From Anaeromicropila herbilytica (lineage in GTDB: Bacteria > Bacillota > Clostridia > Lachnospirales > Lachnospiraceae): 64,000 bases of DNA. The position numbers and the translations under genes are program-made. The stretch spans positions 3,697,001 through 3,761,000 of the forward strand of contig NZ_AP024169.1 of the NCBI RefSeq assembly GCF_016591975.1, given 5' to 3'. Below the pieces are notes generated by a model. That model searched no databases, was not told where the DNA came from, and saw only the letters and a program-made list of their open reading frames with translations. Of this stretch, positions 27,846-35,490 are shown one piece after another. Numbering within the stretch: position 1 is the stretch's first letter; each line of letters starts with the position of its first letter.

Positions 27846-28751
27846 TCATTTTGTGATATTAATTTGCTTAACAGGAAACCATAATTCAATATAACCATAT
27901 TCTCTGTCCCCACCATAAATCTCAAAATTCGCACCAGCAACTCTTTGATAATTGGCGGTAGGTAGCCATTCTGAGTAGAATCTTTTTTGAAGATTTCTCA
28001 ATACTTCATTGAAATCTTCATCCCATTTAAACTTTTCTGATGGAAATATGGCATATGTCTGCGGCGGTATATGTTGAATTTTATAGTCATCTGTTTTTGA
28101 GCTTTCCGAAACAAAAGCACATAACATATACGGAAAAGTATTTCCTTCTGTTTTTCGGTAATTTTCAACGCCATGGATTTTACATAAATCCTGCGAGATA
28201 AATTTTGGCAAACTTCCTGATGAGTTAAATAGTTTTTCGTAATCACCGTTTTGATGCGATTGTTGCCATAACTCGGTAGGACTTACAAAACCATCTTCTC
28301 CTGATAATGATGCAATTGTTTCGATCCCAAAAACATCAAAAGCTTCTTTTGTTTCAATTCTGTAATTCATTTCTTTCTCTCCTTTAATTGAAATTTGGAA
28401 GGAGATTTTTGGATAAGCTTTCAATTCAGCACCTGATTGTTTAGCTTCATTAGGTGTAATACCATGGATATTTGCAAAGGCTCTGGAAAAAGAAACTGGA
28501 GAGTCGTATCCATATTTCAATGCTACATCAATGACTTTAGTATTAGAATTTTGTAATTCTAATGCCGCTTGTGTTAAACGTCTTCTACGAATATATTCAG
28601 CTAACGAAACATCTGTTATAAAAGAGAACATTCGTTGAAAATTATATGATGAGCAACATGCTTTTTGCGCTACTATTGAATAATCAATATCCTCAAGTAG
28701 ATTATTTTCAATATAGTCAATAGCCTCATTCATTTTCGTTAACCAATCCAT
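27846..28751 (-). CDS. AraC-family regulator with GyrI-like domain
   Basis: 301 residues. The helix-turn-helix region (CCSSYNFQRMFSFITDVSLA; LKYGYDSPVSFSRAFANIHG) is closely similar to that of the gene at 3187-4041, and both continue with KISFQISIKGEKEMNYRIET-type sequence into a GyrI-like domain. These two cassettes therefore carry recently diverged copies. The start at 28751 has AAAGGAGGGGATTAT. It is the first gene of cassette 3, and the anchored protein gene lies downstream behind a terminator, so the regulator is probably transcribed alone. Confidence 0.88.
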   Translation of the reverse strand: MDWLTKMNEAIDYIENNLLEDIDYSIVAQKACCSSYNFQRMFSFITDVSLAEYIRRRRLTQAALELQNSNTKVIDVALKYGYDSPVSFSRAFANIHGITPNEAKQSGAELKAYPKISFQISIKGEKEMNYRIETKEAFDVFGIETIASLSGEDGFVSPTELWQQSHQNGDYEKLFNSSGSLPKFISQDLCKIHGVENYRKTEGNTFPYMLCAFVSESSKTDDYKIQHIPPQTYAIFPSEKFKWDEDFNEVLRNLQKRFYSEWLPTANYQRVAGANFEIYGGDREYGYIELWFPVKQINITK

Positions 28752-29192
28752 ATAATCCCCTCCTTTCAACTAAAGTATATCATTATTGAATTCTTAAATA
28801 GCAACTATTTATGCACAGTTCCGTTCTGCATTATATAAATAAAATACGGTATTTGCACCTATAAAAACAGCCTTAAGCAAGTTATATCAAAGCCTAAGGC
28901 TAAAAATCGCACTTATTTATGGTACGGTTCCCCGTAGCATGTATAAAGGATCGTTTTGATTGATATCTCTTATAAATTTTTACTCAGCATTCAGTTTATT
29001 TATAAGAACAACACAAGATGGAGCTCTCGTTTTTTTCGTAAGAGCAAACTAGCAATAGCAAAAAATAAACTTAGAGACATTGCAAAGCTTTCATATTCAG
29101 TTTGGTTATTTACATAATAAACAGGTCAATAACTACTTCTAGCTTATTATTTCTTTTACCCTCACATATAAAAATGTTTTTCTTAAAAATGC
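28752..29192. other. Intergenic with hairpin and att site I
   Basis: AGCCTTAAGC near 28869 pairs imperfectly with GCCTAAGGCT ending near 28901, immediately before att site I. Between the site and the membrane-protein stop (28961-29192) no gene was recognised. Confidence 0.55.
28901..28960 (-). repeat. att-like site I
   Basis: The minus strand reads GGGGAACCGTACCATAAATA then A: G-E-P-Y-H-K-stop. The right arm AAAGGATCGTTTT and left TAAAAATCGC are moderately conserved. It lies 232 bp beyond the cassette 2 membrane protein stop. Confidence 0.9.
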
Positions 29193-30050
29193 TTAGTTAG
29201 GATTTTTTTTTATTTCCGGGGCTTTTTCAAAAATAAGACTTGATATTTCTCCACCTTCAATATTAATAATTTTATACCAATTAGTATATATAGACGATGT
29301 GGTTTTGTTGCTAATATAATCTGCAATAAATGCCTTATCATTTGTGACTAATAAAATCACATATTCTTTATTTTTGTACTCAATTTTACTATATTTTGTT
29401 TTTGCTTTAATATCTAAAGCAAAAATATTTACGAATATTAAAGCAATAATAAATAGTACAGATAAAATACTACATACTAATTCAACTGAGATTTTTATAT
29501 TCCATAACTTACCTCGATTTCGATTTCCATTTCCTTTTTTATTTTTTGATAAAGTATCCAAATGAAAATAAATAAAACTTATTCCAAACCAGATTATCAT
29601 AAATGGTACTATAATAGTTATTTTGATTTGATAAAACATCTTTATGGCATTTGTTATTTTTTGTCCATAAACAACACCTATTATTAATGCAGTAAATATA
29701 AAAATTATCCATCTGTTCATATTTCCGAGTACATTCCAACCAAAATACTCATTTACCATATATGGAAATAGTATCATAAAAAACACTACTACAAAATTTA
29801 TAAAGACTATAATAAAAATTTCCTTTAAATCATAAGTAAAAAAATCAAAACTTATATTATAGTAATAAAACATCATCATTTTCCTTATTCCTGCAACAAT
29901 TGAAAGAATAATAACTATAATAGCCGATGTTGTTCCCCATTGATTTAATAAATTATTAAATAAACTTTTATTAAATTCATTAGTCCGATCATTATCTATT
30001 TTTTTTAATGTACTTTCTGTCTTATTTATATCATTGTCAGTTTTTGACAT
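29193..30050 (-). CDS. Membrane protein paired with the AIPR gene
   Basis: 285 residues with about five transmembrane segments (roughly 42-62, 78-98, 112-128, 143-162 and 192-212) and a soluble C-terminal tail of 70 residues. The N-terminal 35 residues are charged and helical. No family was recognised. The start follows GAGGAGGATT. It lies 53 bp downstream of the AIPR-family gene with nothing between, so the two form an operon. In defence systems such membrane partners often act as pore-forming or membrane-disrupting effectors; this is inference from context. Confidence 0.72.
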   Translation of the reverse strand: MSKTDNDINKTESTLKKIDNDRTNEFNKSLFNNLLNQWGTTSAIIVIILSIVAGIRKMMMFYYYNISFDFFTYDLKEIFIIVFINFVVVFFMILFPYMVNEYFGWNVLGNMNRWIIFIFTALIIGVVYGQKITNAIKMFYQIKITIIVPFMIIWFGISFIYFHLDTLSKNKKGNGNRNRGKLWNIKISVELVCSILSVLFIIALIFVNIFALDIKAKTKYSKIEYKNKEYVILLVTNDKAFIADYISNKTTSSIYTNWYKIINIEGGEISSLIFEKAPEIKKNPN

Positions 30051-30103
30051 AATCCTCCTCTTATGAATAAATAATTTGTTTTTACTATATAGTTAAAATT
30101 ATA

Positions 30104-31834
30104 TTATTTACTATTTAAATATGTATTTAAAGACTTCAATTTACTTTTTAAATATTCAGTTGTTTCTTTTCTCTCAAAAGTCTTTCTATCATCAAAATCA
30201 ATAGCATCTTGATCAGCAATAAAATTCACAATTTTCTTAAATAAATCTTTACATTGATTTTCATCATTTAAAACATCAATTATTTTCTGACAATATGCAT
30301 CCATTTTATTTTCATTAAACCTTGGAACTTTTTTACCCGCTATAACCATACGAAATAACATCATAGCATGATATCTAGCTTTATTATACTTTTTATCAAT
30401 TATTTTATTATCAATCATATATTCAATTTTATATTGTGCTAACGAGCTCGTGTAATAAATTATCTTCTTATCATTTGATTTGAATATCCTATGCCCAACT
30501 TTTTTAACTATTGCTCCATAATTACCTGATACTCCATGTGGATCATCAAGAAACATTGCTGTTACTGATTTTATTTGCGATGGAATATTTACAATTCTTG
30601 TTTTTGGAACAGAGCTAACTCTATATTGACCTGTCCTTCTTTCATAATAAAGCCTAGCATTAGAATTCTCAAATGTAGAATAATAAACTTCTAGTTTTTT
30701 TTGAAAATCCGATAAAGCTTCCAATTGTTCTGGTTTAATTGACGTTTGACTATTAGTAGCTTTAGTAATCATATTTTTCATATCGTCATTCGTAGTTCCA
30801 ATTAGTTTTATTGGAATAAGTAGTTCATCAATACCCTTAAGATTTCTATTTTCATATAATACATGACTTGTTTGACATCCATTTACGATCTGATAATCAT
30901 TAAGTATTGCTGTTGTTCCTGTAACAGTAGCACGGTTAGCTACAATTGTTATCCCATTATTTAGCATACAAAACGAATTAATATCCATTACATCTAAAGA
31001 CTTTTGAATTTCGGAATTAACTGGATTTTTATTACCTAAAAAATCTCTAATATTATCATCAAATACAGGTCTTAAAGAGTCGCCATCTCCTATTATAATT
31101 TTTCTAAATTCTTTAAACGGAATAATCCCGCTATAACCTGTTGGCTCTCCATCTTCTCCTGAAAACATTTCAATATTTTTTTCGAATTTAAACTTAGCCT
31201 TTAATACATTCTTTGATTTTCTGTACAAATCTTGTATTTCTGTTGCACCACAAGGATAAAATTCAATACAAGAAAATATTCGAAAAGTCTCCAACTCTTT
31301 TTTATTCCTGTTAATTAATTTTACCAGAGTTTTATCTTCGACCCACTTTCCAGTAGAAACATAATACATTGAAAGCTGTGGATTTCTTTCTGTCATATAT
31401 TCAGCATTATCATAAATAAACTGCTTCATCTCAAAAAAGTTCTTAATTTCCGGAATATCAAAAACAGTTTCATCATCTTCAAAAAAAGCCTTTGTAAATT
31501 CAAAAAAATTAAGCATTAATGTATTATCAAATGACTCAGATGTTTTTGTTTGTATAAAAACAAATTTAACATCAAGAAAACTACTATTTTCTATTTGAAA
31601 TTCAATTTCCGAAATTGACGTAACTAACTTGTGGTTAACTATTATTGCAATCCCATCTATCCCTTGAGCATTTTTTCCTGTAGAAAATTCCTTTAGTTTT
31701 ATATCTACTAGACCATTTTCTTTATTTACACAGCAATAATTAACAAAATACTCAAATGCATCATCTTCTTTCATAGTTTCGATTTCATACAATTTTTTAA
31801 AATCTAATAAAAACTTTTTTGTTATAGCATCCAA
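30104..31834 (-). CDS. AIPR-family (abortive phage infection) protein
   Basis: 576 residues. The AIPR signature is clear: LNNGITIVANRATV (about residue 291) and LNDYQIVNGCQTSH (about 311-324), then GTTNDDMKNMITKATNSQTS. The N-terminal part has GIDGIAIIV (Asp60) and FVFIQTKTSES (Gln95, Lys97), spaced like a D...Q-x-K variant of the PD-(D/E)xK nuclease fold. AIPR proteins include phage-resistance factors; a nuclease activity is inferred. It is the first gene of cassette 2, followed by a membrane protein gene. Confidence 0.83.
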   Translation of the reverse strand: MDAITKKFLLDFKKLYEIETMKEDDAFEYFVNYCCVNKENGLVDIKLKEFSTGKNAQGIDGIAIIVNHKLVTSISEIEFQIENSSFLDVKFVFIQTKTSESFDNTLMLNFFEFTKAFFEDDETVFDIPEIKNFFEMKQFIYDNAEYMTERNPQLSMYYVSTGKWVEDKTLVKLINRNKKELETFRIFSCIEFYPCGATEIQDLYRKSKNVLKAKFKFEKNIEMFSGEDGEPTGYSGIIPFKEFRKIIIGDGDSLRPVFDDNIRDFLGNKNPVNSEIQKSLDVMDINSFCMLNNGITIVANRATVTGTTAILNDYQIVNGCQTSHVLYENRNLKGIDELLIPIKLIGTTNDDMKNMITKATNSQTSIKPEQLEALSDFQKKLEVYYSTFENSNARLYYERRTGQYRVSSVPKTRIVNIPSQIKSVTAMFLDDPHGVSGNYGAIVKKVGHRIFKSNDKKIIYYTSSLAQYKIEYMIDNKIIDKKYNKARYHAMMLFRMVIAGKKVPRFNENKMDAYCQKIIDVLNDENQCKDLFKKIVNFIADQDAIDFDDRKTFERKETTEYLKSKLKSLNTYLNSK

Positions 31835-32266
31835 AATGTTACCCCCAACAGTTATTTTAATACTAGAACATCAAATATTGTCACACTTTCCTGCTCTTTA
31901 TATTATGTTATTCCAATATATTTCGATTTTACTCATATTAAACCAATAATCAACAGTTTTTCATATTATTATTAAATATTAAATAGAGTTCTGTTGAAGG
32001 AAACCGTGTTAAGACTCTGGCACGACTAAAAACTTCTAAAATGAATTATTACTGTAAAAGTTAAATACTAAGTTTTATCAAATTTAAAAAACTAATACAC
32101 CATATATTTTAAGATGCATTAGCTCTATTTTCCTATAATAACTCTAGTTTTTCTGTAGAAATTCAATAAAACGCCCCTCTACTTGTGGTACGGTTCACCG
32201 TATCATATTAAAGGAGCGTTTTTATTCTATATATCTTTACCAATACTATTATTATGAATTCAAAAA
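31835..32266. other. Intergenic with hairpin and att site J
   Basis: It holds the promoter side of the AIPR operon, a weak hairpin (CTAATACA near 32092 with TGCATTAG near 32115) and att site J at 32165-32226. No gene was found. Confidence 0.55.
32165..32226 (-). repeat. att-like site J (best preserved full site)
   Basis: Both halves are intact: AAAACGCCCCT on the left, AAGGAGCGTTTTT on the right, core GGTACGGTTCACCGTATCAT. The minus strand encodes G-E-P-Y-H-K-stop (TAG). Over 36 bases it differs from the true rlmH end by only three. It lies 40 bp beyond the cassette 1 gene stop. Confidence 0.93.
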
Positions 32267-33022
32267 CTAATATACCCAGATAAGTCTTCTTTCATCATCT
32301 GGAAAATCAAATGTATGTACTCTCATTATTTCGGACTTGCTATCTTCAGATATGTATGATAATTTTAATTGTTCTGGTTGATTCTCAAGTAGGTAATAGT
32401 CATATCCAATCCGAGTAAAACCTAACGGCATTCCTTTATGCATATTTACACAAATATCAATACTATATTCTTGCTTCCACTCTATATAATTCTTACCTGT
32501 AGCAGGGTAGTATACTCTTATTTTATCCAAACCATTTGGATCTTCTAGATCTTTATAAAAGCTCCTTATTATATTATCATGGCTATTTATTATGCCAATA
32601 AGAGAATCCTTATATATTTCTATACTATCATTAAAACATGTTATACTATCAGCCTCATCACTATACACTATTACTTGTTTCCACATCTGAATTATAGCTT
32701 CTCCAACTCCAATTATATCTTTAGTTGATAATTTAATATTATAATCTTTTAATTCCATTGCTAATGCAATAATAAAGCTATCTACAGGGAACCGAGCACT
32801 GTCAGTATCAAATGTTAAGTAAAAAAATCTTCTTAGTGTCCTATGTTTAGACAACTCAATGCAAAAACTGTCATTAATCTTTTCTGAATATTTTGCAACA
32901 TTTAAAAATGCTTTTTCCCACAGTTTACACCTTTTATTATCCACGCTTAATCTATTAATACGTCTTTCTACTAAATCAACACCTTTACCTATAATTTTCT
33001 CATATAATAGATCCTCTAACAT
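32267..33022 (-). CDS. Unknown protein, third gene of cassette 1
   Basis: 251 residues, soluble, with no recognised family. The N-terminal part is helical (EKIIGKGVDLVERRINRLSV; RCKLWEKAFLNVAKYSEKI) and the C-terminal part is strand-rich (KIRVYYPATGKNYIEWKQEY). It lies 83 bp downstream of the next gene on the same strand, so it is probably part of a three-gene operon next to rlmH. No signal peptide or membrane segment. Confidence 0.68.
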   Translation of the reverse strand: MLEDLLYEKIIGKGVDLVERRINRLSVDNKRCKLWEKAFLNVAKYSEKINDSFCIELSKHRTLRRFFYLTFDTDSARFPVDSFIIALAMELKDYNIKLSTKDIIGVGEAIIQMWKQVIVYSDEADSITCFNDSIEIYKDSLIGIINSHDNIIRSFYKDLEDPNGLDKIRVYYPATGKNYIEWKQEYSIDICVNMHKGMPLGFTRIGYDYYLLENQPEQLKLSYISEDSKSEIMRVHTFDFPDDERRLIWVY

Positions 33023-33105
33023 CTTATCCCCCTAAGTTCTTTAATAATTTACATACTTTTTTACAAGTAAATCTTATTTATCAATGAACATATATAAGAT
33101 CCTTC

Positions 33106-33879
33106 CTATCCTAATAAAGGCTGTACAAATTGACATATTCCTGCTACTGCAGCAGCAAACTCTGTCCCACCTTTTATCATCTGTAATCCCTTCACCGCCA
33201 TATTAACAAAACTCTTTCTTGGCGTTTCACTTTGCGACTCTTCTCTTATTACTTCTATACTTTCTGTAATTTGATTTCGATCTTCCTCTGATAAATCCTT
33301 TGGTATGGTATCCATTAACTTAAAAATTAATTTCTCTAAATCTTGTGAACACGTTCCATTATTCTGTGTTGCATTCACTATACCACTGTCATTTGCCACA
33401 TTAACCTGTGCAACTCCTCCACTAACATGTATCATATACTTCACATCCTCATCATATCCCATTTTTATTCCTATCTCGGTAAGATAACCTTCTATGTAAT
33501 TAACAAAAGGTAAGATTATTCTATTACAAAACTCCTTGACTGCATCATTAGCCTCACGTGCATACCCCATTGCCATATCATAATATATATTATTAAAATT
33601 TTCTACTGCATATCTTATGTACTGATATACAAATGATATTTCTTCTTGTTTATTATCTCCAATAGATGTAAAACAAGTCCGTCTCTCCACTGGTTCAAAA
33701 TCGTCCGATTTAACAAAACCAATTATATATTCATGTATTATATCATTTCCTTCAATATAGTCGAGGAATTGTTTCATCAACCCCATACCTGTTTGATGGT
33801 TGCAATTAATAAGTCTATTAGCTATTGTTCTGAATTCTAATGATATTATCTTCAGAGTTTTCTTATCTATATTCATCAT
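33106..33879 (-). CDS. Unknown protein with VNVAND...NATQN motif
   Basis: 257 residues. The N-terminal 130 residues are helical. In the middle is GGVAQVNVANDSGIVNATQN (about residues 154-173), a short repeat-like strand motif seen in several helical proteins of suspected defence or stress function, including AbiTii-like ones. The C-terminal 45 residues (MAVKGLQMIKGGTEFAAAVA onward) are hydrophobic and could insert in a membrane. Similarity to AbiTii proteins is only suggestive. Its start overlaps the upstream zinc-ribbon gene by 17 bp. Confidence 0.66.
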   Translation of the reverse strand: MMNIDKKTLKIISLEFRTIANRLINCNHQTGMGLMKQFLDYIEGNDIIHEYIIGFVKSDDFEPVERRTCFTSIGDNKQEEISFVYQYIRYAVENFNNIYYDMAMGYAREANDAVKEFCNRIILPFVNYIEGYLTEIGIKMGYDEDVKYMIHVSGGVAQVNVANDSGIVNATQNNGTCSQDLEKLIFKLMDTIPKDLSEEDRNQITESIEVIREESQSETPRKSFVNMAVKGLQMIKGGTEFAAAVAGICQFVQPLLG

Positions 33880-34321
33880 ATCTCACCCCACAAAACGGAC
33901 AATAACTGCCACATATCTTATATAATGTTTTTATCTTTGCCTCACGTTTACAGCAAGGATATTTAAATATTTCCAATGCTTCAACTCCAGCTAATATAGG
34001 TCTTTCCTCCAAATGCTTGGGTTTATTATTTACCTTTAAACTTATAACACCTCCTTTAAGTTTCTTCTCCATTTTCTTCATTTCACCATATATATAGTCT
34101 TCAACAAAGTTCATAGCTTTTTTTCCCACTAATTCATGTACATCATCTGTAAAATAGTTGTTAGACTTTAACCCACAACTTGGACACCATACTTCTAATA
34201 CATCATCTGCATAGTAATCCTCAGGCTTGATCTTAAAAAATTCCCCACATAATGGACATTGTAACAATACAAAACCATCATGATCAGAAGGAATTGATAC
34301 TTGTCCAATACTTTCGCTCAT
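33863..34321 (-). CDS. Zinc-ribbon protein, first gene of cassette 1
   Basis: 152 residues with four metal-binding Cys pairs or part-pairs: QCPLCGEF (about 21-24), WCPSCGLK (about 46-49), YPCCKREA and YCPFCGVRYDEYR at the C-terminus. These suggest two zinc ribbons with a helical linker (FVEDYIYGEMKKMEKKLKGG). The function is unknown; a nucleic-acid or sensor role is possible. GGGGAGAG precedes the ATG. It overlaps the following gene, so the three cassette 1 genes look like one operon reading away from rlmH. Confidence 0.72.
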   Translation of the reverse strand: MSESIGQVSIPSDHDGFVLLQCPLCGEFFKIKPEDYYADDVLEVWCPSCGLKSNNYFTDDVHELVGKKAMNFVEDYIYGEMKKMEKKLKGGVISLKVNNKPKHLEERPILAGVEALEIFKYPCCKREAKIKTLYKICGSYCPFCGVRYDEYR

Positions 34322-34714
34322 TTCTCTCCCCTCTTCATTACTATCATATACTTATTATTTTACTCAATCTAAGTTCCGTTTTTGATTTGAAACAGTTCTC
34401 TAGCAACATCATCTAAGAACAGTTTATACTCTCTTCTATAACTAATAGTCCCTATCTTTATATTTTTACACAATATAACATTTTTTTCAAGTAATTATGT
34501 ATCTAAATTTTTTAATGAGATACTAAGACTACGGCACTTAATACAGCCATCAGAGTTTAACCGTAACTAATCCGGTAAGGAAAATATGCACACAATCCTA
34601 GCAGATTAAATAATTCAAGCCAATATATCTGACAATTTTAGATATATTGGCTTTTCTACAAAAACTTTTCTTACAACATATTCCTACTTCACCCTTTTTC
34701 AGTAAAACGCCCCT
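34322..34714. other. Intergenic between cassette 1 and rlmH
   Basis: It holds the probable promoter of the cassette 1 operon and a hairpin, AAGCCAATATATCT (34617-34630) with AGATATATTGGCTT (34640-34653), followed by TTTTCT on the plus strand. The rlmH-end att site K begins at 34701. No gene was recognised. Confidence 0.6.
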
Positions 34715-34735
34715 TTACTTGTGGTACGGTTCCCC
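34701..34735 (-). repeat. att-like site K: the rlmH 3' end itself
   Basis: The minus strand reads GGGGAACCGTACCACAAGTA then A, the last codons of rlmH (G-E-P-Y-H-K-stop), followed by AGGGGCGTTTTACTG. All other sites repeat this sequence. To the left it shares AGTAAAACGCCCCT with the array; to the right it runs into rlmH coding sequence, so it marks the cassette-chromosome junction. Confidence 0.93.
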
Positions 34736-35194
34736 CTTCATAATCCGATACCCTCTATACACCTGTTCCAACAACACCATCCTCATCATCTGATGTGGAA
34801 AGGTCATCTTAGAAAAACTCAATTTATAATCCGCTCTTTTAAGTACTTCTGCGTCTAACCCAAGTGATCCACCAATAATGAATACAATATGGCTATCCCC
34901 ATTCACACCCAAGGCTTCTATCTTCTCAGACAATTCCTCCGAAGTTAGCATCTTCCCTTCAATAGCAAGAGCAATTACATAAGCACCATCTTTTACACTC
35001 TTAAGAATTCGCTCGCCTTCCTTTTTCTTAATCTGTAATTCTTCTGCTGCACTTGCATTATCTGGAGTTTTCTCATCTGGTAACTCTATAATATCTAATT
35101 TACAATAACGACTAAGCCTTTTACTATATTCCTCAATCCCCATTGTAAAATATTTTTCTTTTATCTTTCCTACACATACTACTGTAATTCGCAT
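34715..35194 (-). CDS. rlmH: 23S rRNA (pseudouridine1915-N3)-methyltransferase RlmH
   Basis: 159 residues, the exact usual length for RlmH. A SPOUT-class methyltransferase that modifies pseudouridine 1915 in helix 69 of 23S rRNA on assembled ribosomes. It shows MRITVVCVGKIKEKYF at the start, FIIGGSLGL (SAM-binding knot), LSFSKMTFPHQMMRMVLLEQ and the invariant C-terminus RGYRIMKGEPYHK. The start at 35194 follows GGAGGCAAAA; the longer frame adds only four residues without one. Its last codons form the attachment site for the cassette array, and insertion preserves the C-terminus. Confidence 0.97.
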   Translation of the reverse strand: MRITVVCVGKIKEKYFTMGIEEYSKRLSRYCKLDIIELPDEKTPDNASAAEELQIKKKEGERILKSVKDGAYVIALAIEGKMLTSEELSEKIEALGVNGDSHIVFIIGGSLGLDAEVLKRADYKLSFSKMTFPHQMMRMVLLEQVYRGYRIMKGEPYHK

Positions 35195-35490
35195 TTTTGC
35201 CTCCATTTATCTTTCATCTTAAGTATGCTTTCACATACCATTTTGTAATTATCATATGAACATTATTTTAACATACTTTAGCAATTATCATTTGAATATT
35301 ATTTTAACGTCCATGTCTGCGACTTGCTCGCAGACCTAAATTCAACTTGTGAAAAAAAGTATTTCACACTACACTCTCTTAATCCTCATATGAGAGTTAT
35401 CTTTCACACTTTCATCTATCTTTCGTACTTATCACCATTCATCCTAAGATCAATTTTACTCAACATTCCTTCACCATTCATCTATCACAA

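Larger units (their letters stand above)
1..34735. mobile_element. Tandem array of rlmH-targeted gene cassettes (left end outside window)
   Basis: The whole left half of the window is divided by eleven copies of a roughly 60-bp imperfect palindrome whose minus-strand sequence matches the last codons of rlmH and the bases just after it. The intervals are 1.1 to 9.2 kb and carry accessory genes: regulators, toxin-antitoxin, defence-like genes, transport, small enzymes. No such site was seen to the right of rlmH. Staphylococcal SCC elements insert at the same position in rlmH using Ccr serine recombinases. Most intervals here are too small to encode their own recombinase, and none is visible, so mobilisation in trans is inferred. 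The array may continue left of the window. Confidence 0.75.

Noticed and set aside
924..34735. The eleven repeats as ordinary rho-independent terminators
   Set aside because: They do lie after minus-strand genes, but their core is the rlmH coding end, seven keep the reading frame, and several already have separate terminators nearby. Termination may be a side effect.
924..34735. Classical integron attC sites
   Set aside because: No GTTRRRY / RYYYAAC boxes in the right places and no IntI-like gene; the match to rlmH explains the sites better.
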